DNA of 35,581 nucleotides from Actinomycetota bacterium (GTDB taxonomy: Bacteria; Actinomycetota; Actinomycetes; S36-B12; UBA5976): NCBI GenBank assembly GCA_009885745.1, contig VFKC01000043.1, positions 1 through 35,581 of the forward strand, written 5' to 3'. The translations under genes and the position numbers were made by a program. Below, in pieces: positions 1 to 7,904 of the stretch; within the stretch, counting starts at the first letter, position 1, and each line of letters begins with the position of its first letter. Under the pieces are notes generated by a model. That model did not search any database and was not told the DNA's origin. It saw only the letters and a list, made by a program, of their open reading frames with translations.

Positions 1-1003
1 ATTCACCGCGCTTAGTTTCTAGCGCTAGTTCTAATAATTCCCGATCAGCTATCCAGTCATTGCGCAAAACACCCGTGAGATGTCCGGTGTATTCAAGACC
101 CTCAAAAAGTTTGTATGCCTTCATCGGACTAATAAGGTCAAAATATGAAAAAACTACATGTCGGGACTTTTCTTTTTCGAGTTCATACAGGCATCGAGCT
201 CGATTTATCAGACCCTGCTCGTAGGCGGCTAATTTCACTGCAATTCGCATTCCAGCCACCTTGTTTGTTATCACTCGGTTGAAAAATTCCCACGAGATGG
301 TTTCAGTAACAATTGTTTCCGCCCGCTGTCGAGCAGTGCCCCTACCAGCCTTTTGTCGGTTAAACAGGACATCTTCAAGCCGCTTTTTTGCTGCATTTTG
401 TACTTCTTCTGCGATGTGATGATTGTTTGAAATAGCCTCGATCACTTGCATTGAGGAGTCCTTCAACATTGATTCTCCAAGCACATCTGTAAGGTTTCGA
501 TGTTGAGCAATTGCCACTCGAATCCAAAATTGGTCATCAGCTATTCCATTTGCCAACACAGTCGAAGGAGTTCGCGGATTGGTGAATGCGGCGCCGCGGA
601 CACGGGGTGATTCATGTTTTGATAGTTCCTCTAGCAGGACAATTGAGGTCCGACGACTCTGCGCGATTCTAGGCAAAATCTCCACAGTTGCGTTCACAGC
701 AATCGCATCGACGATTTCTTCATTCGCATGACGGTGGCTTAATACATATTCTGGATGTGCCTTTAACTCAATCATCAGGTACGGGCGCGTATCCTTCATC
801 GATAAATTCTTATTTATCAATGCGCTCATTCTTACTTGCCCACTGGAATCCTGGGCAAGTGTCAAAAGAGTATCAACAGAAGTGCTCAGATTTCTTGCCA
901 CTGCTAGGCGTACATCTAGGTTTTTGCAGGTTGCAAGTTGGGCTAAGCGTTCAGGGGAAGTGCTGAAACTTCGCGCCTGTAATGATTCATTTGATTGACT
1001 CAA
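1..1003 (-). CDS. LRV/HEAT-like repeat protein (partial, runs off the left edge)
   Basis: Reverse strand reads open from TTG at 1003-1001 (upstream GGGAG) as MSQSNESLQARSFSTSPERLAQLATCKNLDVRLAVARNLSTSVDTLLTLAQDSSGQVRMSALINKN... with repeated 'VR..vA.N..t....L..L' units. Absent from the ORF track, probably because it has no stop inside the window. Confidence 0.75.
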   Translation of the reverse strand, partial: MSQSNESLQARSFSTSPERLAQLATCKNLDVRLAVARNLSTSVDTLLTLAQDSSGQVRMSALINKNLSMKDTRPYLMIELKAHPEYVLSHRHANEEIVDAIAVNATVEILPRIAQSRRTSIVLLEELSKHESPRVRGAAFTNPRTPSTVLANGIADDQFWIRVAIAQHRNLTDVLGESMLKDSSMQVIEAISNNHHIAEEVQNAAKKRLEDVLFNRQKAGRGTARQRAETIVTETISWEFFNRVITNKVAGMRIAVKLAAYEQGLINRARCLYELEKEKSRHVVFSYFDLISPMKAYKLFEGLEYTGHLTGVLRNDWIADRELLELALETKRGE

Positions 1004-1069
1004 TTTTGCTCCCGACTCGATTACCAACCATTATTGCTAAGACGTCTGACAGAGTCTTCCTTCTGAACC

Positions 1070-1098
1070 ACGTTGCACATTCTCTCTGCGTGCAACGT
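1070..1098. promoter_or_regulatory. Perfect 9-bp inverted repeat ACGTTGCAC-N11-GTGCAACGT, candidate operator
   Basis: Arms at 1070-1078 and 1090-1098, centre-to-centre 20 bp, inside the divergent intergenic region between the LRV gene (start 1003) and the MoxR gene (start about 1180). Confidence 0.6.
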
Positions 1099-1179
1099 CC
1101 TTTTACCAGAGATTGTCGTAGCCAAGTCGTACACTCATATTCCGACCTGCATACTGAGAAAAAATTCCGAGGGAAACAA

Positions 1180-2301
1180 ATGCTTTCTACTGATGACTAC
1201 AGAGATACCTACCTAGCACTAAATCTGTGCATTAGTGCGCGCGTACCAGTGATTCTGTGGGGCCCTCCCGGGCAAGGTAAGACTTCAGTAATTCAGGCCA
1301 TTGCCCAACAGGAAAAGCGCACAATCGAAGTGCTGCTTGCCAGCATCCGGGAGCCTCAGGATTTTGCTGGGCTGCCTTCGATCACAAATGGTCGTGCAAC
1401 GCTAGTAGCCCCCGATTGGGCTCAGCGACTTGCAGAAGATGGCAATGGAATCCTGTTCATGGATGAAGTAAACACTGCGCCCCCTGCCGTCCAAGCAGCT
1501 TTGCTTCGAGTGAGCTTGGACAAAGTTGCTGGCGATTGTCATTTAGGTGAGCGCACTAGCATTGTCGCCGCAGCAAACCCACCTGAGCAAGCAGCGGATG
1601 GCTGGGATCTAGCCCCGCCTCTAGCAAATAGATTTTGTCATCTGGAGTGGTCCTTGCCGGCAGAGATTGTACGAAATGGCATAGCTGGACAGTGGCCCTC
1701 TTACACAATTCCCCCCGTTAGCAACAAAGCCATTGCAGCGGCCATCGATATGGAACGCGTATATGTGGGTGGCTTTTTGACAACTCGACCAGATCTAACA
1801 ACAGTTTTGCCATCAGGTAGTTCTGAGCAGGGCCGAGCATTTCCAACGCCCCGTTCCTGGGTAACGCTGTCACAAGTAAGTGCTTGGGTGACGGCTGCTG
1901 GACTGAGTGAGAGTGTCCGGCGCATGGTTGTCCGAGGATGCATTGGACCTGGCGCTAGTGCCGAGTACCTCACGTATAGAAATAATCTAGATCTACCGCG
2001 ACCTGAAGACTTGCTGGCCAAGACAACTTTTAAGGTGCCCAAGCGCGCGGATCAGGTTTTCGTGATGGGAGCAGGTGTCCTTAATGCAATCCGAAACGAC
2101 AATTCACCGCAAAGATGGGATGCCGCGGGTGAAGTACTCGAATGCCTGGCAACAAACGGCCATCCGGACATTGCGGTTAGCCTAGCTCGCGAATGGCTTG
2201 ACCTTATTCCTAAATCCAAAGATCCGAACAATCCGATTTTGCCTAATCCCCTAGTCATGACAGCGCTTGTTCCTTTGATGCTCGAAGCAAAAATGATTTA
2301 A
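1180..2301 (+). CDS. MoxR-family AAA+ ATPase
   Basis: Walker A GPPGQGKTS, Walker B-like ILFMDEVN, AANPPEQ sensor region. ATG at 1180 preceded by GAGGGAAACAA, so the ORF-track start at 982 is probably too early. Confidence 0.85.
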   Translation: MLSTDDYRDTYLALNLCISARVPVILWGPPGQGKTSVIQAIAQQEKRTIEVLLASIREPQDFAGLPSITNGRATLVAPDWAQRLAEDGNGILFMDEVNTAPPAVQAALLRVSLDKVAGDCHLGERTSIVAAANPPEQAADGWDLAPPLANRFCHLEWSLPAEIVRNGIAGQWPSYTIPPVSNKAIAAAIDMERVYVGGFLTTRPDLTTVLPSGSSEQGRAFPTPRSWVTLSQVSAWVTAAGLSESVRRMVVRGCIGPGASAEYLTYRNNLDLPRPEDLLAKTTFKVPKRADQVFVMGAGVLNAIRNDNSPQRWDAAGEVLECLATNGHPDIAVSLAREWLDLIPKSKDPNNPILPNPLVMTALVPLMLEAKMI

Positions 2302-3647
2302 TGACGGAATCATCAGGCACCAAAACGGCTAATCTCTCTGGAGTCCAAGATCCGAGCGAACATGCGCGCTTGAAGGTGTTGGCTTCACGCATTACGTTGG
2401 AAAATAACTGGCCATACCTTGCCTCAATAGCTTTTGCTCTTCGCCTAGTTGAGACCTCATCAGAAGATTTACCCACAATGGCTGTCGATAACGGATTACG
2501 GTTGTACTACAACGTGGATTTTGTTGAATCTCTCGAGCCAGAAGAACTCGCCACAGTGCTGCTACATGAGTGTATGCATGTAATTTTGCGACATGGCGAC
2601 AGATACGCTGAACTACAAAATGCTGGGTACTACGAACAGTTTTCAAGTGCTCCTGCTTACCACAGGCTGATTTGGAACTACGCGGGAGATTGCAGTATCA
2701 ATGAGACCTTGGACGAGATGGATGTCATCTGGCCCAAATCGTCGCCTCCACTTCGCTATTCCCTTTTCCGCAAAGCTGGCCTGACAGCCAAAGACATAAC
2801 CGAAACTTCCTTCTTCAAAATTCTGGAATGGGATAAAGAATATTTAGCCACTGGAAATCCTCAAGATTCAAAATTGAATCTACCTTGCGATTGTGGCTCC
2901 ATCTCAGATGGAGAAAATCGGGGATTTGAAATCCCTGTTGATGATGAAGATGCCCCTGGCGCAGACAATCTAGAACGAGATCGACTCAGAGACAAAGTAG
3001 CAAGTGACATAACTCAGCATGCAAGTACTGGAAGCATCCCAAAGGGACTCGAAAGGTGGGCACAAGCACATCTGGATCCGAAGATTGACTGGCGTCGCCA
3101 ACTTGCAGTTCGCATTAGACAAGCGGTAGCGAACGTTACTGGGCGACGCGACTACTCATACATGAGACCATCTCGTCGCCAAGATGCGATCCGCGCGACT
3201 GGAAGTTCAGTAATTTTGCCGGCGATGCGACAGCCAGCTCCCCCACGAATTGCAATAGTCGCTGACACAAGTGGCAGCATCAGCAACAACGATCTAAATC
3301 AATTTCTAGCGGAGATCAAGGGTATGCTGAACGCTGTCGGCATAGGTCAGGGGATGTCAATAATCCCTTGCGATGCAAAGGCTTATCCAGCAATCAAGAT
3401 CCGGTCACGCTCTTCAATCATCGACATCAATTTCCAAGGTGGCGGCGGGACAAACATGATTTCGGGTATCGATGCAGCCATGAGCATGCGACCCTTACCT
3501 CAAATCGTCATAATTCTCACTGACGGCTACACCCCCTGGCCCGAGGCCAAGCCGAAGGGCTGCGATCATTTTATTGCTGCCCTCACGGACGAAAAAACTA
3601 AGCAATCGCTTCCACATTGGATTACGGCTGTTTCACTAGCCGACTAG
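2301..3647 (+). CDS. DUF2201-type putative metallopeptidase with C-terminal VWA-like domain
   Basis: HECMH (HExxH) zinc motif near the N-terminus; MIDAS-like DTSGSIS and later GGGGTN / LTDG motifs. Start overlaps the MoxR stop. Confidence 0.85.
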   Translation: MTESSGTKTANLSGVQDPSEHARLKVLASRITLENNWPYLASIAFALRLVETSSEDLPTMAVDNGLRLYYNVDFVESLEPEELATVLLHECMHVILRHGDRYAELQNAGYYEQFSSAPAYHRLIWNYAGDCSINETLDEMDVIWPKSSPPLRYSLFRKAGLTAKDITETSFFKILEWDKEYLATGNPQDSKLNLPCDCGSISDGENRGFEIPVDDEDAPGADNLERDRLRDKVASDITQHASTGSIPKGLERWAQAHLDPKIDWRRQLAVRIRQAVANVTGRRDYSYMRPSRRQDAIRATGSSVILPAMRQPAPPRIAIVADTSGSISNNDLNQFLAEIKGMLNAVGIGQGMSIIPCDAKAYPAIKIRSRSSIIDINFQGGGGTNMISGIDAAMSMRPLPQIVIILTDGYTPWPEAKPKGCDHFIAALTDEKTKQSLPHWITAVSLAD

Positions 3648-3657
3648 TGAAATAGCC
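3626..3657. terminator. Stem-loop between convergent genes
   Basis: GGCTGTTTCACTA-gccgac-TAGTGAAATAGCC: 13-bp stem with one G-U, overlapping the VWA-gene stop codon and ending before the convergent LRV gene stop at 3671. No strong U-tract. Confidence 0.55.
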
Positions 3658-3670
3658 ATATGGGTTTGTT

Positions 3671-4996
3671 CTAGGTAGCTCTTCGCTTAACTGTCTTTAG
3701 TCTCAACTTTGCAATTGCGCGATACGGCGCCGGTGCGAACATGTTTTCCAAAACGGCTGTTCTTACTTCATCATCGCTGTCATTTGCCAGAATATTCCAA
3801 TCATTTTCTGAAGCATTAGATTCGCATAGATTCGCAAATGTTTTGCGAACTAAGGGTGACGGGTCCAGAGTTATTTTCTCGATGACAGCCCTGTCCTGGC
3901 ACACCTTTGAAACTCTTCGGACCAGCGCAACTCTAACCTCAACATTTTTGGACTTTAGGATCGCTTGGCATTGATCCAACGGAGTGTTAAAACTAACCGC
4001 GGCATACATCAGCGGATCCACGGGATTTGAGAGCTTTGGCAAACCTGCAACATTAGCTAATGACCCAATGACTAGATCAAATGGCGCTGTAACATCCGAT
4101 GCCAAGTACAGCCATTCAAGGTCATGCGATTTTTTCGAGTCAGACAGATAATCCATTAGTTCTCCTCGATCCTGCGGGAGTTCTATTGCCTTGGGAGACA
4201 AAATCGGATGGACGGTTGCATCCAATTCCACTTCATGCACAACCGGGGCATGCAAAAGTTGGCGCAAAGAAGGAGTAAGGGTTGGATTATTTCGCAGGGC
4301 CAAGTGCACCCACCGACTTTCATCCTTAGCCAACCTGCGCAGGATTCGCGCTGAAGTTCTGGGATTACCTGCAACATTTCGCCGAACACCTTCATCGCCG
4401 TCCGAGGCTAACTCGCCGAGTCGGGCAATCGAAAGACGAGTGCTAGCTGCACAGGCCTTACGCACAGAGAAATGTTCATCAAAAGAGAGTCTTTCTAGTT
4501 CCTCAATTGGTAGGGAATCATTACTCGCAATGACTCGGCGAGTGTCATTGTTGGCGGAATAGGCCAAGGCTCTGATGATGTCTGGTGGCAGGGCAGTATT
4601 TTGAGCAACAGCTACTTGAACATCGTATTCATCATCCTGGCGAAAAAACTCAACTTTTTCTTCGATGGACTGCGCGGATCCCAACTCAACAACTTCTGGG
4701 TCTCGCCATTCTTTATTCAGAATCATCATTACTAACGTGTGGACTGGCGTCATAGGGTTGCATGCCACGCCAAGTCGAACCTTGGCGTTCACATCATTAG
4801 AAAGGTACGTCAAAATCTGAGCTGGACAACTATGGTTGGCGGCGAGAAGACGACGCAATTCGTCATTTTCGGATGTTGAAATAACATCTGCCAATGTGAC
4901 TTGACGCGAATCAATCGTGGAAAGATTCCCTGCTTCCATCGGGCTATCCCTAACGATGTCTGACTTCTTGCCTTTTCTCACGCTATCCCTCGCCAA
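3671..4996 (-). CDS. LRV (leucine-rich repeat variant)/HEAT-like repeat protein
   Basis: 441-aa ORF with repeats such as NAKVRLGVACNPMTPVHTLV, DEGVRRNVAGNPRTSARILRRLA, RWVHLALRNNPTLTPSLRQLL. Start uncertain (TTG 4996 or internal ATG 4939). Confidence 0.8.
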   Translation of the reverse strand: MARDSVRKGKKSDIVRDSPMEAGNLSTIDSRQVTLADVISTSENDELRRLLAANHSCPAQILTYLSNDVNAKVRLGVACNPMTPVHTLVMMILNKEWRDPEVVELGSAQSIEEKVEFFRQDDEYDVQVAVAQNTALPPDIIRALAYSANNDTRRVIASNDSLPIEELERLSFDEHFSVRKACAASTRLSIARLGELASDGDEGVRRNVAGNPRTSARILRRLAKDESRWVHLALRNNPTLTPSLRQLLHAPVVHEVELDATVHPILSPKAIELPQDRGELMDYLSDSKKSHDLEWLYLASDVTAPFDLVIGSLANVAGLPKLSNPVDPLMYAAVSFNTPLDQCQAILKSKNVEVRVALVRRVSKVCQDRAVIEKITLDPSPLVRKTFANLCESNASENDWNILANDSDDEVRTAVLENMFAPAPYRAIAKLRLKTVKRRAT

Positions 4997-5329
4997 ACTT
5001 AAGAATTAATCAACGTCTCATTGATGAATCATTGGATTTTTACTGGTAAATTCCGTTTTCCTATTATGGCTTTGCGCTAAGACAGATTCATTCGCAACAC
5101 TTCGCAAGGCTCCCAATATTGTCCGGAATACGCTCAAGGCGCAATTTGATAACGACTCGCCCACACGATCTGGCTTACCAAAAAAATGTCCCACCTTGGG
5201 TGTAGATTTTCATGTCCCACCAGATTCATAAATGCAACAAAGCTGGCAGATTTTTGGACCGTTTTTCGAACCATATCTGTCTGTAATTCCCCATCTATGA
5301 GTACGAATAATGCGAAGTGAAGGAAAATC

Positions 5330-6919
5330 ATGAGTGACGAGCACAGCAAATCAGATCAAGAACTTTGGGATGACCTTGAGGGGACCAATGGTTTTGAACG
5401 AGCGATGATTCTCATGCACCTCCAATCCCACAAAGCCCATGCTGGGCAATTCGACAAGTGTCTTGCAATCACCCTGGAAGCTGCCGACCTATTCCTCGCC
5501 AGTGGGCGTCAGCGCGAATATGCAGACGCTTTGATGCGCATCGGTCATTGCCATGCCAGTCTGGGCAATAACGAGGATGCCTTAACCCATTTGATGAAAG
5601 CTCGGGACATAGCCGAGTTACATTCCGAGGGCGATGAAATAGCCATGGTTGAGGATTTTCTGGCCCAATCACTCATCGAAAATGGGCAATATGAACAAGC
5701 AATCACTCATTTTGATGCAGCTGAACGACTCTGGGAGGCTGAAAGCAATAGCGAAGGCGCTGCTGCTTCTGCCTGCGCTAGGTCTTCTCTGCACCTCCAA
5801 AGAGGTCAATATTCCCTTGCTTTAGCTGCTCTTGATCGAGCAAATGATTACCTTTGCGGATCGCACGACATGTATCGTTTTGTTGATATCGAGAGGCGCA
5901 TCTCTACAGTTCATTTACGAAATGACAATCCGGATGCCGCAGTATTTCATGCCCGAAAGGCAATATCTCTAGCCAAAAATTGTGCTTGTCCGAATTGCCT
6001 GCCCCAGGCCAAACTGTCGATGGGCATTGCGCTATCCCGAACGCATGCGCGTGATGAAGCGCGCGAATATCTCAACACCGCTAGGAAGGCATTTCATGAA
6101 GCCAACAAACCTGCATGGGAAGCCAGAGCCAAGGCAATCCTGGGACGGATGCTTATTGAAGAGGGTTCAAGTTCGGCCTGGGAAATCATTGATGAATGCC
6201 ACACTGTTTTTGAGAAATTAGGCTGGGGATTAGCCCTTGGCTGCATGCTAGAACTTCTCGCAAAAAATGCCATAAATAGCGCTGATTACTTCCTCGCAGA
6301 AGAATATTTAGATGCTGCGATTGCTCTTGTTCATCAAGAGGGAGACATCGCGTACGCGAATGAATTTATCCTGACCCTTACCAAAGTCGAACTCATGAAA
6401 TCCCAACCAAGCGACGCTTTGAAATGTCTAGAGCGACTTGACACTTCTGAGGAATTTTCGCAAAAGAAGCGCCTAGAAATTCTAGAAGTACGAGTTCGGT
6501 CACTGATTGGCTTGTCTCGATTGGGTGAGGCGGGCAAGTTGCTGCGAGCTGAATTATCAACCCTGCCGCTTGGCTGCCTTCCGGAGTTGGAGGCTCCGCT
6601 CAGGGAGCTTATGGCTGAGACTTTAACTCCCGTGGACACTAACGCAGCAATGCGTGAAAACATGAAGGCAATCAGGCTTTATTTGGCGATTGGAAACACT
6701 GAATACGCAGGGATTTTGGCGGCAAGAGACTTCGACCCAAAGAAATCCACCTCCAATAGATTGCAGGAATTTGAGGATAATCCTCTGGCGTTTGAAGATG
6801 ACGATGATTCCTCACTGAATAACCCCATCAATGACGAGGTGCAAGAAGCAAAACTTTTGCTGGACTCAAAAGATGATTTCGGATTGCGATCTAAAGATGA
6901 CGACGAGGGTGTCGCATAA
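5330..6919 (+). CDS. TPR-repeat protein with acidic C-terminal tail
   Basis: 529 aa with tandem TPR-like helices (YADALMRIGHCHASLGNNEDALTHLMKARDIAE; GQYEQAITHFDAAERLWE). RBS GAAGGAAAATC before ATG. Confidence 0.8.
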   Translation: MSDEHSKSDQELWDDLEGTNGFERAMILMHLQSHKAHAGQFDKCLAITLEAADLFLASGRQREYADALMRIGHCHASLGNNEDALTHLMKARDIAELHSEGDEIAMVEDFLAQSLIENGQYEQAITHFDAAERLWEAESNSEGAAASACARSSLHLQRGQYSLALAALDRANDYLCGSHDMYRFVDIERRISTVHLRNDNPDAAVFHARKAISLAKNCACPNCLPQAKLSMGIALSRTHARDEAREYLNTARKAFHEANKPAWEARAKAILGRMLIEEGSSSAWEIIDECHTVFEKLGWGLALGCMLELLAKNAINSADYFLAEEYLDAAIALVHQEGDIAYANEFILTLTKVELMKSQPSDALKCLERLDTSEEFSQKKRLEILEVRVRSLIGLSRLGEAGKLLRAELSTLPLGCLPELEAPLRELMAETLTPVDTNAAMRENMKAIRLYLAIGNTEYAGILAARDFDPKKSTSNRLQEFEDNPLAFEDDDDSSLNNPINDEVQEAKLLLDSKDDFGLRSKDDDEGVA

Positions 6920-6939
6920 AGGATTCTCACGCCTAGTCA

Positions 6940-6954
6940 AGAGACTTTGTCTCT
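6940..6954. other. Short stem-loop AGAGAC-TTT-GTCTCT after the TPR gene
   Basis: Perfect 6-bp stem with 3-nt loop, 21 bp after the TPR stop; no U-tract. Weak terminator or processing site. Confidence 0.35.
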
Positions 6955-7007
6955 CATCGGGATTCGAAAAGTTAGTCAGTACAAATATGTCCGACCTCAC
7001 CTGCACA

Positions 7008-7023
7008 ATGTCATACATGACAT
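7008..7023. promoter_or_regulatory. Inverted repeat ATGTCA-TACA-TGACAT just upstream of the riboswitch
   Basis: Two 6-bp perfect arms with 4-nt spacer, ending 5 bp before the aptamer P1. Confidence 0.4.
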
Positions 7024-7028
7024 AACAA

Positions 7029-7111
7029 GGATTCAGAAAGTAGCGCTAAGCCCCTCGGCTAGCTACTCGGCAACCGCGCAAATCGCGCACGGTGCCCCCA
7101 AGGGAAAATCC
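7029..7111 (+). promoter_or_regulatory. SAM-I/SAM-IV clan riboswitch (SAM-IV or SAM-I/IV-variant-like)
   Basis: P1 GGATT(7029-)/AATCC(-7111); P2 AGTAGC/GCTACT enclosing loop GCTAAGCCCCTCGGCTA; conserved CGGCAACC; hairpin GCGC-aaatc-GCGC; then CGGTGCCCC and AGGG able to pair with loop CCCT (pseudoknot). Matches the recalled SAM-IV layout AAGCCCCGGCU..GCUGGCCGGCAACC..GGUGCCCCGGGUGA. Confidence 0.8.
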
Positions 7112-7143
7112 GCCCAAACATTGGGAAGAGCGAAAGGCAAAAG

Positions 7144-7815
7144 TTGAGTAATCCGAATATTTTAGACAACCTCGAAAATGACGCATGCTTTCAAGAAAAG
7201 ATCAAAATTTACAACTTAAGCGAAAGTTTTGATCGCGAGCAAGAGTCACAAAAATTCACGCAAAAATTTGAAGTGTGGTCAGTGCAACCTGGAATTGACG
7301 TTGCCAAAGCCAGATTCACTGGCACTGAGATTGATTTATGTGTGATCTGCGCACGCGCTCTAGTCTCCGCCGGTAAATCCATGACCTCAATAGCTTGTGT
7401 TTTCTGCCAATTATGGGATTGCCTACTGGGCTATGCCATTGGTGAATCTGAGTTTCTTGGACTCACGCGAACTGCTTTAGGTTTACATGAATACCCGCCT
7501 GCCCAGTTCTCACCCTTAGCCCAACAGGCTCAAATTGATGGAATTGGTTCCATAATCAATTCTTGGCTCACCCTCTACTATTGGCAGGCCAATGAAATCT
7601 CTATTTTGATTCAAGACGCAGGTTGGGAACATCAAGGATTAATCACTTTGAGCGACTGGACGGACGAATACCCGGAGAATGCCCTGACTTCACTTGAGGC
7701 ATACATTCGGCTAATTGAAGATCAACACCCATGGGCAATTTATCTGTGCCCTGAATCGATGAATTTGAGTTGGTACTATGACCAACTTCCACAATCCAAA
7801 GAGCGTGTGGAATAA
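7144..7815 (+). CDS. Uncharacterised 223-aa protein downstream of the SAM-type riboswitch
   Basis: TTG start about 32 nt after the aptamer, preceded by GAAAGGCAAAAG; two CxxC motifs (CVIC, CVFC). No family recognised. Followed by a terminator. Confidence 0.65.
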   Translation: MSNPNILDNLENDACFQEKIKIYNLSESFDREQESQKFTQKFEVWSVQPGIDVAKARFTGTEIDLCVICARALVSAGKSMTSIACVFCQLWDCLLGYAIGESEFLGLTRTALGLHEYPPAQFSPLAQQAQIDGIGSIINSWLTLYYWQANEISILIQDAGWEHQGLITLSDWTDEYPENALTSLEAYIRLIEDQHPWAIYLCPESMNLSWYYDQLPQSKERVE

Positions 7816-7859
7816 CGTATCTCTCCATTTCCCTATTTACTGAGAGTCTTTGTTGCAAT

Positions 7860-7893
7860 AAAAAAGTGGAACCCATGTGGGTCCCACTTTTTT
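7860..7893. terminator. Bidirectional intrinsic terminator
   Basis: AAAAAAGTGGaACCC-atgt-GGGTcCCACTTTTTT between the + orphan gene and the - rho gene. Confidence 0.9.
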
Positions 7894-7904
7894 AATACCG
7901 AAAT

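Noticed and set aside
688-966. 92-aa plus-strand ORF at the left edge
   Set aside because: Opposite the LRV-repeat reading frame, which has clear repeat periodicity.
982-1179. N-terminal extension of the MoxR ORF
   Set aside because: Contains the intergenic inverted repeat and a non-MoxR-like sequence; ATG 1180 with a good RBS fits better.
7029-7111. Cobalamin or ydaO/c-di-AMP riboswitch as alternative identity
   Set aside because: Conserved CGGCAACC, AAGCCCC loop and GGTGCCCC fit the SAM-I/IV clan; B12-box and ydaO signatures are not seen.
6947-7147. 66-aa ORF spanning the riboswitch
   Set aside because: Crosses the SAM-type aptamer and shows no protein-like features.
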